NCBI RefSeq assembly: GCF_030684675.1
Contig: NZ_JAUXXZ010000031.1
Coordinates: 1 to 64,000 of the forward strand
DNA length: 64,000 nucleotides
Direction of reading: 5' to 3'
Origin: Daejeonella sp.
GTDB taxonomy: Bacteria; Bacteroidota; Bacteroidia; Sphingobacteriales; Sphingobacteriaceae
Made by a program: the position numbers and the translations under genes. The notes beneath the pieces were generated by a model, which did no database searches, had not been told where the DNA came from, and saw only the letters and a list, made by a program, of their open reading frames with translations. Every line of letters begins with the position of its first letter. Position 1 is the stretch's first letter. Positions 26,686 to 35,412 of this stretch are shown here, in pieces.

Positions 26686-26724
26686 TGTATATTAAAGCCT
26701 TGAATTTTTAAGAAAACTGAATAT

Positions 26725-27987
26725 ATGAGAAGAATTTCCTTCATGTTAATTTTCGGATTTATTCTTCTGACATGTTATGCTCAGGCTCAAACCTATGGTA
26801 TTCTTATAAAGGGTGGACATGTAATTGATGCTAAAAATAACATCAATGAAGTAATGGATATTGCAATTCATGATGGTAAAATTGCAAAAGTGGCAAAGAA
26901 TATAGATGTCACCAAGGGGATGCAAATTGTTAATGCAAAGGGCATGTATGTTACTCCCGGCCTGATTGATCTGCATACCCATGTTTTTGCTGGTACTGAA
27001 AATGGTTCCTATAGTAACGGGAATGCTGCATTATCCCCTGATGGATTTACCTTTCGTTCAGGAGTAACAACGGTAGTGGATGCAGGTGGGGCAGGCTGGA
27101 AATCGTTCGACACCTTTAAGAGAAATATCATCGACAAGTCGCAGACCAGAGTATTGTCTTTTCTAAATATCGTAGGGATGGGAATGCGTGGTGGTAACTA
27201 TGAAATGGATCTGGATGATATGGATCCTCAAAAAACTGCGGAAAAGGCAATGGCCAATAAGGAATACATTGTTGGGTTTAAACATGCTCATTTTCTTAGA
27301 GCCGATTGGAGACCCATACAAAAAATTGTAGAAGCCGGAACAATTGCCAATATGCCAGTGATCATAGATTTGGGTGGGAATGAATTACCCGGAGGCAAAG
27401 TACTTCTTGATGATCTTTTTTTTAAGTTATTACGGCCTGGTGATATTTATACCCACACGTTTACCGAAATAGCCAGAAGAGATCCCATTGTAGATCCCCA
27501 AACCAGACAACTAAAGTCATATATCATTCCAGCTCAGAATAAGGGAATTCTGTTTGATGTTGGATTTGGAGGTTCCAGCTTTAATTTCAATCAGGCAAGG
27601 CCAGCTCTTAAGGCCGGATTTTTTCCAAACACAATGGGTTCCGATCTCCATATTGGTAGTATGAATGGTGGGATGAAAAATCAGTTAAATGTTTTATCCA
27701 TTTTTCTCTCGATGGGTATGGATGTTCCAGGGGTGATTGCACGCAGCACCTGGGCACCTGCCGGGGCTATTAAACGCGAAGAACTTGGTCACCTTTCAGA
27801 AGGAGCCATAGCTGATGTTGCAATTTTAAGTTTGCAGAAAGGCAGTTTTGGCTTTAAAGATGTCGCAGGCAACAGGCAGGAGGGTACACAAAAGCTTGAA
27901 TGTGAAATGACCATAAAAGGAGGAAGAATTGTTTACGAGTTGAACGCTATTTCTGAACCCATTTTACTTAATCCAAACAGTAGATAG
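26725..27987 (+). CDS. Exported amidohydrolase, EF_0837-like paralogue 1
   Basis: The protein has 420 residues with a Sec signal (cleavage near YAQAQ). The order of motifs follows the amidohydrolase/deacetylase family: KGGHVIDAKNNI, metal HxH at H84/H86 (DLHTHVF), candidate carboxylated lysine K186 (VGFKHAH), H244 (YTHTF) and D307 (GSDLHIG). At the strand-5 position, where the family normally has His (VMVHIG type), this protein has D215 (VIIDLGG). Two close paralogues follow in tandem, and the SelA-like gene precedes by 39 bases. The substrate may be an N-acyl amino acid or amino-sugar acid, cleaved in the periplasm; this is inference. Confidence 0.88.
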   Translation: MRRISFMLIFGFILLTCYAQAQTYGILIKGGHVIDAKNNINEVMDIAIHDGKIAKVAKNIDVTKGMQIVNAKGMYVTPGLIDLHTHVFAGTENGSYSNGNAALSPDGFTFRSGVTTVVDAGGAGWKSFDTFKRNIIDKSQTRVLSFLNIVGMGMRGGNYEMDLDDMDPQKTAEKAMANKEYIVGFKHAHFLRADWRPIQKIVEAGTIANMPVIIDLGGNELPGGKVLLDDLFFKLLRPGDIYTHTFTEIARRDPIVDPQTRQLKSYIIPAQNKGILFDVGFGGSSFNFNQARPALKAGFFPNTMGSDLHIGSMNGGMKNQLNVLSIFLSMGMDVPGVIARSTWAPAGAIKREELGHLSEGAIADVAILSLQKGSFGFKDVAGNRQEGTQKLECEMTIKGGRIVYELNAISEPILLNPNSR

Positions 27988-28073
27988 AATTTGAATTCAG
28001 GACAATTTAACGCTGATATTTTTTACTATTTAATTTATAAATCAGGTATTTTTTAATCTTAATAATCAAAACT

Positions 28074-29345
28074 ATGCGAAAAATTTCTCTATTTTTTCTA
28101 TCTGTACTATGTCTCTTAGATTCTTATACTCAAGCACAGGTAACAGCTCCGATTTATAATATAATCCTCAAAGGAGGTCATGTGATCGATGCCAAAAACA
28201 ACATCGATGAAATAATGGATGTGGCAATACAAGATGGCAAAATTGCTAAGGTTGCAAAGGATATTAATCCTGTTCTGGGAAAACAGATTGTAAATGCAAT
28301 GGGGATGTTTGTTTCTCCCGGATTGATTGATTTGCATACACATGTTTTTTATGGTACTGAGCCAAATCATGCTTACAGTAATGGAAGTAATTCTGTAATG
28401 CCGGATGGTTATACATTTCGGGTAGGAGTTACGACTGTAGTTGATTGTGGAAGTGCAGGGTGGAAGTCATTTCCTACATTTAAGAAAAATGTAATTGACA
28501 GGTCGCAAACGAGAGTGTTGTCTTTCCTGAATATTGTTGGTGAAGGCATGAGAGGCCGTGATGATTTTGAGCAGGATATTAGTGATATGGATCCTAAAAT
28601 GTCAGCTAAAACTGCTCTGGAAAATAAGGACTATGTTGTGGGATTCAAACATGCACATTTTGCCAAACCCGACTGGACTCCTATTAAAAAAGTTGTAGAA
28701 GCGGGTACATTGGCTAATATGCCTGTTATCATTGATTTGGGAGGAAGCGAGCTGCCTGGCGGTAAAGTTCTTCTTGATGATTTATTTTTCAAGTTATTAC
28801 GCCCCGGAGATATATATACCCATACTTTCACCGACATAGCAAGAAGAGATCAGATTGTAGATCCGAAAACCAAACAATTAAAGTCTTATGTCATACCAGC
28901 ACAAAAGAGAGGAATTGTGTTTGATGTTGGATTCGGTGGAGCTGCTTTTGACTTTGGTCAGGCTATTCCAGCTATTAAAGCTGGATTTTATCCAAACACA
29001 ATGAGTACTGATCTTCATACCGGTAGCATGAACAGTGCAATGAAAGATATGCTAAATGTTTTATCTACGTTTCTGGCTTTAGGTATGGATGTTCAGGGAG
29101 TTATTGCCCGCAGTACCTGGGCACCTGCGCAAGTTATAAAACGTGAAGAACTTGGGAATCTTTCTGTTGGATCGGTAGCTGATATTGCTGTTTTAGGTTT
29201 GCGAGAAGGAAAGTTTAGTTTTAGAGATGTGGCGAATAAAAGACAGGAAGGCACAAAGAGATTTGAATGTGAAATGACTATCAGAGCCGGAAAAATAGTT
29301 TATGACCTGAATGCAATCGGTGGTGATATTGCTAAAGGGAAGTAA
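28074..29345 (+). CDS. Exported amidohydrolase, EF_0837-like paralogue 2
   Basis: The protein has 423 residues with a signal peptide ending near TQAQV. It has the same motif set as its neighbours: GGHVIDAKNNIDEIMDVA, DLHTHVF, VGFKHAHF, VIIDLGGSELPGG (Asp in place of strand-5 His), YTHTF and STDLHTGSMN. It is strikingly similar to the upstream copy over most of its length, so the tandem array arose by local duplication. Differences cluster after HAHF and near the C-terminus, which may tune specificity. It lies 86 bases from the previous gene and 58 from the next. Confidence 0.88.
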   Translation: MRKISLFFLSVLCLLDSYTQAQVTAPIYNIILKGGHVIDAKNNIDEIMDVAIQDGKIAKVAKDINPVLGKQIVNAMGMFVSPGLIDLHTHVFYGTEPNHAYSNGSNSVMPDGYTFRVGVTTVVDCGSAGWKSFPTFKKNVIDRSQTRVLSFLNIVGEGMRGRDDFEQDISDMDPKMSAKTALENKDYVVGFKHAHFAKPDWTPIKKVVEAGTLANMPVIIDLGGSELPGGKVLLDDLFFKLLRPGDIYTHTFTDIARRDQIVDPKTKQLKSYVIPAQKRGIVFDVGFGGAAFDFGQAIPAIKAGFYPNTMSTDLHTGSMNSAMKDMLNVLSTFLALGMDVQGVIARSTWAPAQVIKREELGNLSVGSVADIAVLGLREGKFSFRDVANKRQEGTKRFECEMTIRAGKIVYDLNAIGGDIAKGK

Positions 29346-29403
29346 AATTATTAAGTCTAAAATCACTTAATGTTTAATTTGAATTAATTTAAAATATTGA
29401 ATT

Positions 29404-30636
29404 ATGAAAAAAGTATTCCTCCTGTTTTTTTATGTATTGATGCTAACAGGATTTGTCCATGCTCAAACCAGATATGACATTCTTATCCGGGGTGGGCATG
29501 TTATAGACAAAAAAAATAAAATCAATGAATTAATGGATGTTGCCATCCAGAATGGCAAGATTGCTGCAATAGCAAAAAATATCAATCCAGGGTTGGCTAT
29601 CCAGGTTGTAGATGCCAAAGGAATGTATGTTAGTCCTGGATTTATTGATTTACATACCCATGTTTTTGCGGGAACTGAAGTCAATCGTGCATTAAGCAAT
29701 GGGGATACAGCTGTGGCACCAGATGGATTTACCTTTCGTTCTGGTGTAACAACTGTGGTTGATTGTGGTGATGCCGGATGGAAATCCTTCCCAACATTTA
29801 AGAGAAATATAATCGACAAGTCCAAGACCAGGGTTTTGTCATTTTTAAATATAGTAGGTGAGGGAATGAGAGGACGTGCGGATTATGAACAAGATATTAA
29901 CGATATGGATGCTAAAATGGCAGCTAATACTGCTCTTGAATACAAGGATTACATTGTTGGTTTTAAGCTTGCACACTTCAATACATTTTCATGGGTACCT
30001 GTTCAGCGGGTTGTTGAAGCAGGCAAGCTGGCTGATATGCCTGTTATTATAGATTTAGGGTATAGACTTCCACTTGAAGAGTTGTTTTTTAAGTACTTGC
30101 GCCCCGGAGATATTTATACTCATGTTTTTACAGAAGCTGCTAGAAGAGAGCCTGTTACGGACATTAAAACAAAGCAATTAAGGCCGTTTATTATTCCGGC
30201 ACAGAAGCGAGGAATTTTGTTTGATGTTGGATTCGGGGGGGCTAGTTTTAACTTCAATCAGGCTATAATAGCCATTAAGTCCGGATTTCTTCCAAACACA
30301 ATCAGTACCGATCTTCATACAGGTAGTATGAACGCAGGAATGAAAGATCAGGTTAATGTATTATCAACACTCCTTGCTATTGGTATGGATATACCATCAG
30401 TTATTGCCCGCAGTACCTGGGCGCCGGCACAGGCTATCAAACGTGAGGAACTGGGTAACCTTTCTGTGGGGGCAATTGCAGACGTCACTGTTTTGTCTAT
30501 CCGGACAGGTAAATTCGGTTTTAGAGATGCCGATGGTAACAGGATAGAAGGAAAGCAAAGACTTGAATGTGAAATGACCATCAAGGGCGGAAAAGTAGTT
30601 TATGAACTTAATTCGATTACTGCAAACAATCCCTAA
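29404..30636 (+). CDS. Exported amidohydrolase, EF_0837-like paralogue 3
   Basis: The protein has 410 residues with a signal peptide ending near FVHAQ. It keeps HxH in DLHTHVF, the lysine in VGFKLAHF, YTHVF and STDLHTGSMNAG, but the loop after the strand-5 Asp is shorter (IIDLGYRLPLEELF) and lacks the NELPGGKVLLD stretch of the other two. In that region it is closer to cytosolic EF_0837 proteins. The first His after the lysine (KHAH in copies 1 and 2) is Leu here. A 274-base AT-rich gap follows with no clear gene, then the symporter. Confidence 0.88.
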   Translation: MKKVFLLFFYVLMLTGFVHAQTRYDILIRGGHVIDKKNKINELMDVAIQNGKIAAIAKNINPGLAIQVVDAKGMYVSPGFIDLHTHVFAGTEVNRALSNGDTAVAPDGFTFRSGVTTVVDCGDAGWKSFPTFKRNIIDKSKTRVLSFLNIVGEGMRGRADYEQDINDMDAKMAANTALEYKDYIVGFKLAHFNTFSWVPVQRVVEAGKLADMPVIIDLGYRLPLEELFFKYLRPGDIYTHVFTEAARREPVTDIKTKQLRPFIIPAQKRGILFDVGFGGASFNFNQAIIAIKSGFLPNTISTDLHTGSMNAGMKDQVNVLSTLLAIGMDIPSVIARSTWAPAQAIKREELGNLSVGAIADVTVLSIRTGKFGFRDADGNRIEGKQRLECEMTIKGGKVVYELNSITANNP

Positions 30637-30910
30637 AATTCTGATGCAGATTTAGTCCTGCTTCTTTAAAAGGTTTTGCCGCGGTTCTCACACCTGTAAA
30701 ATAATCATGTGAAAGGTTTTCACCTTAGGATAAATCTGAAAAGCAAAGAACTGGACTATGGCTTGATTATCAGAAATGATCCATGGAAATAAATAAAAAA
30801 TCAAGCTTACACATATTATCAATCAAGCTGTAAAAGCTTATATAAACATAAATGTCCTGGTAAATATTCCGGTTGATAATTATGGTAAACCGTAATCCTT
30901 TAATAAAATT

Positions 30911-32176
30911 ATGAAACGCGTAGTATCACATCTTTCTTTTCAAGTATTGGTTTCTATTATTATCGGCGTCCTGGTTGGTTTGAATTATCCTGGCTTTGCC
31001 CCAACAGCAAAATTGATCAGCCAAACCTTTATCAATATGATAAGTATGCTCATAGCACCAATCATTTTTTTTACTATAGTACTTGGTATTGCTCAAATGG
31101 GTGATATGAAAAAGGTTGGAAGAGTTGGGGGCAAGGCACTTATTTATTTTGAACTTGTAACTACTTTAGCCATTGTTATTGGATTATTGGTAGCAAATAT
31201 ATTTCAGCCTGGAAAAGGATTTGATCTTTCGGCGGTAAATATAGATGGTTCGAAAATTAAGACTTATCAGGACAGTGCCGATAACATCAATTGGGGTGAC
31301 TTCTTATCTCATATTGTCACTAAAAATATTTTCGAGTCCTTCGCAAAAGGTGACATACTGCAAATATTGTTTTTTGCAGTACTTTTCGGGTTTGGTTTGA
31401 GCAGAATGGGCTCATCAGGAACCTCACTTATAAATACATTTGAAAAATTGTCTAAAGTGTTTTTTAATATCATGAAGGTAATCATGATGCTGGCACCCTT
31501 TGGTGCATTTGGCGGCATGGCATACACTATTGGAACTTATGGGCTGGAGACTTTATATCCATTGGGTAAATTAATGCTCGCTGTATATCTGACCATGGCT
31601 TTATTTATTTTTGGTGTTCTGAATCTCATCTGCTATGCATATAAATTTAGTTTATGGCAATATCTTAAATACATCCGTCAGGAAATAGTCATTGTATTGG
31701 GAACTTCTTCTTCGGAATCCGTTCTTCCCAGTATGATGCTGAAGATGGAAAGGCTGGGCTGCTCAAAATCAGTTGTCGGATTGGTTATTCCTACAGGCTA
31801 TTCTTTCAATCAGGACGGCACATCTATTTACCTTTCTATGGCTGTGATTTTTTTATCTCAGGTTTTTAATGTCAATCTCTCAATTGGACAACAAATTACA
31901 ATAATTGGTGTCTTAATGATTACCTCAAAAGGAGTGGCCGGCGTTACCGGAACAGGATTTATTGTATTGGCATCCTCATTGGCTGCTTTAAAAATTCTGC
32001 CCGTAGAAAGTATTGCAATACTATTAGGTGTAGATAGGTTCATGTCTGAAGCAAGATCTATCACGAATATGATCGGTAATGGAATAGCTGCAATTGTGAT
32101 AGCCAAAAGTGAAAATGAGTTCGATGAAAAGGAATACAATAAGAATATCAGATCAGAAATGGCTGACATAATTTAA
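30911..32176 (+). CDS. Dicarboxylate/amino-acid:cation symporter (DAACS family)
   Basis: The protein has 421 residues with 8 membrane helices plus two re-entrant hairpins. The family signatures are clear: the serine-rich hairpin GTSSSESVLPSMMLKMERLGC, the segment VGLVIPTGYSFNQDGTSIY, and the second hairpin GVAGVTGTGFIVLASSL. DctA/GltP relatives import C4-dicarboxylates, glutamate or aspartate with Na+ or H+. The conserved Arg in VDRFMSEARSITNMIGN favours an acidic substrate. It follows three periplasmic amidohydrolases, so it may import the acid they release (inference). Confidence 0.92.
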   Translation: MKRVVSHLSFQVLVSIIIGVLVGLNYPGFAPTAKLISQTFINMISMLIAPIIFFTIVLGIAQMGDMKKVGRVGGKALIYFELVTTLAIVIGLLVANIFQPGKGFDLSAVNIDGSKIKTYQDSADNINWGDFLSHIVTKNIFESFAKGDILQILFFAVLFGFGLSRMGSSGTSLINTFEKLSKVFFNIMKVIMMLAPFGAFGGMAYTIGTYGLETLYPLGKLMLAVYLTMALFIFGVLNLICYAYKFSLWQYLKYIRQEIVIVLGTSSSESVLPSMMLKMERLGCSKSVVGLVIPTGYSFNQDGTSIYLSMAVIFLSQVFNVNLSIGQQITIIGVLMITSKGVAGVTGTGFIVLASSLAALKILPVESIAILLGVDRFMSEARSITNMIGNGIAAIVIAKSENEFDEKEYNKNIRSEMADII

Positions 32177-32245
32177 CATTAGCAGGATTAAAGTTCTTTA
32201 ACAAACCAAGATTAATTGATAAATTAAATTTTAAAACAAATAAGC

Positions 32246-32719
32246 ATGAATAATTTAACTCCGGATGAAAATTTTGCTCAAATAGGTTTGAGCTTACCTC
32301 CAACCCCACAGCCTATTGGTGTTTATATTACTTTTCTCATTGTTGGTCAATTTCTATATGTTTCGGGTCATGGACCTATTCAAAATGACGGGACTCTTAC
32401 TAAGGGGAAAGTTGGGCAGGATCTGGATCTGGATGAGGGGAAATTGGCTGCTCAGCAGACAGGTCTCAATATTTTATCTACAATTAGGGCAAACATGGGC
32501 ACTTTCAATAAGATTAAGCGCGTGGTTAAGACCTTAGGAATGGTAAATTGTTTGCCGGATTTTGAAAAACATCCTTATGTAATAAATGGTTGTAGTGAGC
32601 TTTTTGCTAAAGTTTGGGGAACCGATAATGGAATAGGTGTTCGAAGTGCAGTTGGATTCAACTCTTTACCCAATAATAAGCCTGTTGAGATTGAAGTTAT
32701 CTTTGAACTAGAATCTTAA
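32246..32719 (+). CDS. RidA-family (YjgF/UK114) enamine/imine deaminase
   Basis: The protein has 157 residues with no signal peptide, so it is cytosolic. It matches RidA-type proteins of the slightly longer kind: YVSGHGPIQNDGTL, GQDLDLDEGKLAAQQTGLNIL, and VRSAVGFNSLPNNKPVEIEVIFEL with the substrate-binding Arg conserved. RidA clears reactive enamines and imines made by PLP enzymes, which fits a locus with a SelA-like PLP ammonia-lyase. That enzyme appears exported while RidA is not, so its partner could be another PLP enzyme acting after uptake. The start at 32246 follows the symporter by 69 bases. Confidence 0.9.
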   Translation: MNNLTPDENFAQIGLSLPPTPQPIGVYITFLIVGQFLYVSGHGPIQNDGTLTKGKVGQDLDLDEGKLAAQQTGLNILSTIRANMGTFNKIKRVVKTLGMVNCLPDFEKHPYVINGCSELFAKVWGTDNGIGVRSAVGFNSLPNNKPVEIEVIFELES

Positions 32720-32884
32720 TTTAAAAGGACCTTTGTTGCCTTAATTTCGTAATCAATTGTCTGCCAGTTATCTTATTGGTCATAGTTAACTAATTTATTG
32801 GAATGGATTCCTTATTAATGAATTAGCTCTGGTTAAAGTTTATTTTTACAGAATATATAATGATATTGTTTGTAAAAATTACAT

Positions 32885-33868
32885 ATGCCACAATTTAGAC
32901 AGCCCCGACTTTCAAAACAAGCCAAAAATCACTTTCAAAAAGTAAAGGATCTGATTAAGTACTGCTCTTATGACCAACCTTATGACAGTAGTGATGTTAT
33001 TTGGCTTTATGGTCAAAAGCGCGGCCTGGTTGATTTGTTAAATACGTATAAAATCCCCGCAATTTACCATGCTGATATTGCTGCCAATTTGGTTTGTAAA
33101 AGTTGTGGAAATAATGAATTTAATTTAAAATCTTTTGTTGGAACAGAAGATGACAAAAACAATCAAATTCATGTGAAACTAGTTGAGGCGGACAGAAAAT
33201 TCAAAAAGAAGATTATTGATCTCCAGGAATATATTAAATTTTACCCCTCATTGGTTTTGGATAACCCTCTCGCCAGAAAAATTCAAAAGGAAATTGAAAG
33301 TCAGACCTTGCCAATCTGCATTTTAGATAATTTTTATTGTTTTAGAAGTAGAATTGTTGGAGACGCAAAAGTCTTTAATAGTGTAGATTTAGGGGCTCCA
33401 GAGGTTGGAATAGCAAGAATAGGCAGATATAATCATCCAGGTCAAAGTGTGCTGTATGTTTCAGAAAGTCGTGATTGTTCTGTTGCAGAAATATTGGATG
33501 ATTATCATCAGCCAGCCTTAATATGGGTTCAGAAATACCATATTGATGGGATTGACAATATACTCGATCTTAAAATTGATTGGGGAGGATTTTTAAATTT
33601 CGAAAGTATCTTATTTACTGCTCTGCTTAATAATAATGTGTTAGAACGTAGGATGTCAAGAGATAATTCGACCTGGAAACCTGGCTACCTGCTGACCAAT
33701 TTTATTGCAGATTGTGCTAAAAAAGCAAAATACAACGGCATAAGATACAACTCCAGTAAATACAGTGATTCAAATATTGTCTTATTCGATCCTAAACATA
33801 AATCAATAGAGGCCGTAGATAAACCGGATATATTTATTCACGATCCCAAACCACCTGTAGTATCCTGA
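32885..33868 (+). CDS. RES-domain protein with N-terminal HEPN/RES-type domain
   Basis: The protein has 327 residues and is cytosolic. The N-terminal half holds a helical domain with YDQPYDSSDVIWLYG and a CxxC pair (VCKSCGNNEF) typical of the HEPN/RES N-terminal family. The C-terminal RES domain (about 150-310) shows FYCFRSR, GRYNHPGQSVLYVSES and AEILDDYHQPALIW, carrying the Arg, Ser and Glu residues expected of NAD+-degrading RES toxins. No Xre-type antitoxin is adjacent, and the gene lies alone between metabolic operons with gaps of 166 and 319 bases. It may be an orphan toxin or a phage-defence effector. This is family inference. Confidence 0.8.
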   Translation: MPQFRQPRLSKQAKNHFQKVKDLIKYCSYDQPYDSSDVIWLYGQKRGLVDLLNTYKIPAIYHADIAANLVCKSCGNNEFNLKSFVGTEDDKNNQIHVKLVEADRKFKKKIIDLQEYIKFYPSLVLDNPLARKIQKEIESQTLPICILDNFYCFRSRIVGDAKVFNSVDLGAPEVGIARIGRYNHPGQSVLYVSESRDCSVAEILDDYHQPALIWVQKYHIDGIDNILDLKIDWGGFLNFESILFTALLNNNVLERRMSRDNSTWKPGYLLTNFIADCAKKAKYNGIRYNSSKYSDSNIVLFDPKHKSIEAVDKPDIFIHDPKPPVVS

Positions 33869-34186
33869 TTTTAGAAAAATGAATCCGCTGATCAAAACCA
33901 ATATCAATTTTCGATTTAATTTTGTTTTAAAGTCAATGCTCAACTAGGTTAACATAGATACCAGTATTATTAGTAGATACCCTAAATCTTAATTCGGTTT
34001 AATATCAATACCTCGATATTTTTGATTCAGATAGAGTTTTATTTGCATCAGCCTGTCCATGGGTATTGAGAATCATGGTCATCCATACTTGGGCAACTAT
34101 TATGAAAATCCTGGTTTTTAACAGGTCACCTAAAATTCAAAAAAATTATTTTATTTAAAAGCCTTAAATTTTTATAATATTTAACT
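33869..34186. other. 318-base AT-rich gap without a gene
   Basis: I see no ORF or RNA gene here. The only structure is a direct repeat of AGATACC at 33956 and 33975. The last 60 bases are very AT-rich and probably hold the promoter of the PKD-protein gene, but no consensus box is clear. Confidence 0.5.
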
Positions 34187-35278
34187 ATGCATCTCTCCTC
34201 GCGATTCATTTGTCTTCTTTTTTTGCTCCTGTTTTACGCGGGTTTTTCAAATGCCCAGAATAAGCGAAAATTTAAGATCTTTCAGTTTCCTGCAAATATG
34301 ATCCCAAGTATTGATGGTAAAGCTGAAGATTGGAAAATGGTTGATGCTTCTTACAATATTGGTATAGATCAATTATGGGATGACAGGGATGATAGTATCC
34401 GGCATCGATTTGCTGATCCTAAAAACCTCGACGTTAATGTAAAGGTTGGTTGGGTTAAAGGCATGAACAGACTGTATTTTCTCTATGAAGCCTATGATAA
34501 TTACTGGGACTTTTCACTAAAAGATTTACATAATGATATATTCGAGGTGGTGGTAGACGGTGATCAGTCTGGTGGACCATTTATCAGTTCTTTTCATCCG
34601 AATAAAGTACTGAATCAAATGGATACCTATTTTTCATACCATGGTGTACATGCTCAGAACTATCATATTTTCACACCGGCTAAAGAAAAAGATTGGGCAA
34701 TGGTTTGGGGAAGCCAACCCTGGATTAAAGATTTACCCTATGCCAATGCTGCCTATAATTACAATTTCAAACCAGGTGAGTCAGGACGCTTGACTCTTGA
34801 GTTTTGGATTACCCCTTTTGATTATGCCGGACCAGAAGGTGTTAGCAGAGCGGTTGAATCAGTTTTAACAGAGAATAAAGAAATTGGCCTTGGCTGGGCA
34901 GTGCTTGATTATGACGATGTAAAGGTACCCAGGTACAATGGATTTTGGAATCTCAGTAAAGTGAGGGAGATGTATGGTAATGCATCTTACTTGCTTCCAT
35001 TTCGTTTAATGCCTTTAGAGAAAAAGTATCAGAAGCCAATAGATGCTAAATGGTCATTTGTTATTACAGATATGAATCGTCGGATGGTTTCTTTTACTGA
35101 TGAGTCGTATGGTGAAATTTCGTCATGGAATTGGGATTTTGGTGATGGTGAGAGCTCAGATCAACAACACCCCGTGCATTTTTATTCAAAACCCGGGCTC
35201 TTCGTGGTGACTTTATCAATCAATGGTCCGGCTGGTACTTCACGTTTATCAAAAGTCTGGGATGTAGCCATTAAATAA
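34187..35278 (+). CDS. Secreted CBM9-like plus PKD-domain protein
   Basis: The protein has 363 residues with a signal peptide ending near FSNAQ. Residues about 30-265 resemble the CBM9-like fold: PSIDGKAEDWKMVDASY, VGWVKGMNRLYFLYEAYD and DIFEVVVDGDQSGG. Residues about 285-363 are a PKD domain with the diagnostic SWNWDFGDGESSDQQHPVHFY. No catalytic motif is visible, so a binding role at the cell surface is likely. A terminator-like structure follows, so it may be transcribed apart from the PQQ dehydrogenase. Confidence 0.85.
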   Translation: MHLSSRFICLLFLLLFYAGFSNAQNKRKFKIFQFPANMIPSIDGKAEDWKMVDASYNIGIDQLWDDRDDSIRHRFADPKNLDVNVKVGWVKGMNRLYFLYEAYDNYWDFSLKDLHNDIFEVVVDGDQSGGPFISSFHPNKVLNQMDTYFSYHGVHAQNYHIFTPAKEKDWAMVWGSQPWIKDLPYANAAYNYNFKPGESGRLTLEFWITPFDYAGPEGVSRAVESVLTENKEIGLGWAVLDYDDVKVPRYNGFWNLSKVREMYGNASYLLPFRLMPLEKKYQKPIDAKWSFVITDMNRRMVSFTDESYGEISSWNWDFGDGESSDQQHPVHFYSKPGLFVVTLSINGPAGTSRLSKVWDVAIK

Positions 35279-35290
35279 ATTAATATTATA

Positions 35291-35337
35291 CCTGTTCGAT
35301 CATTATGCAGTAATAATCTGGTTAACAGGCTTTTTTC
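35291..35337 (+). terminator. Candidate terminator after the PKD-protein gene
   Basis: CCTGTT (35291) pairs with AACAGG (35324-35329), with an inner ATTAT/ATAAT pairing in the loop region, followed by CTTTTTTC. It lies 12 bases after the stop. Confidence 0.5.
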
Positions 35338-35412
35338 AGAAATTATGTTCATGATTTCGTAAAATAACATTAGTTGTTGATCAGAATTTAATGAATTTTT
35401 ATTCTTTATACA

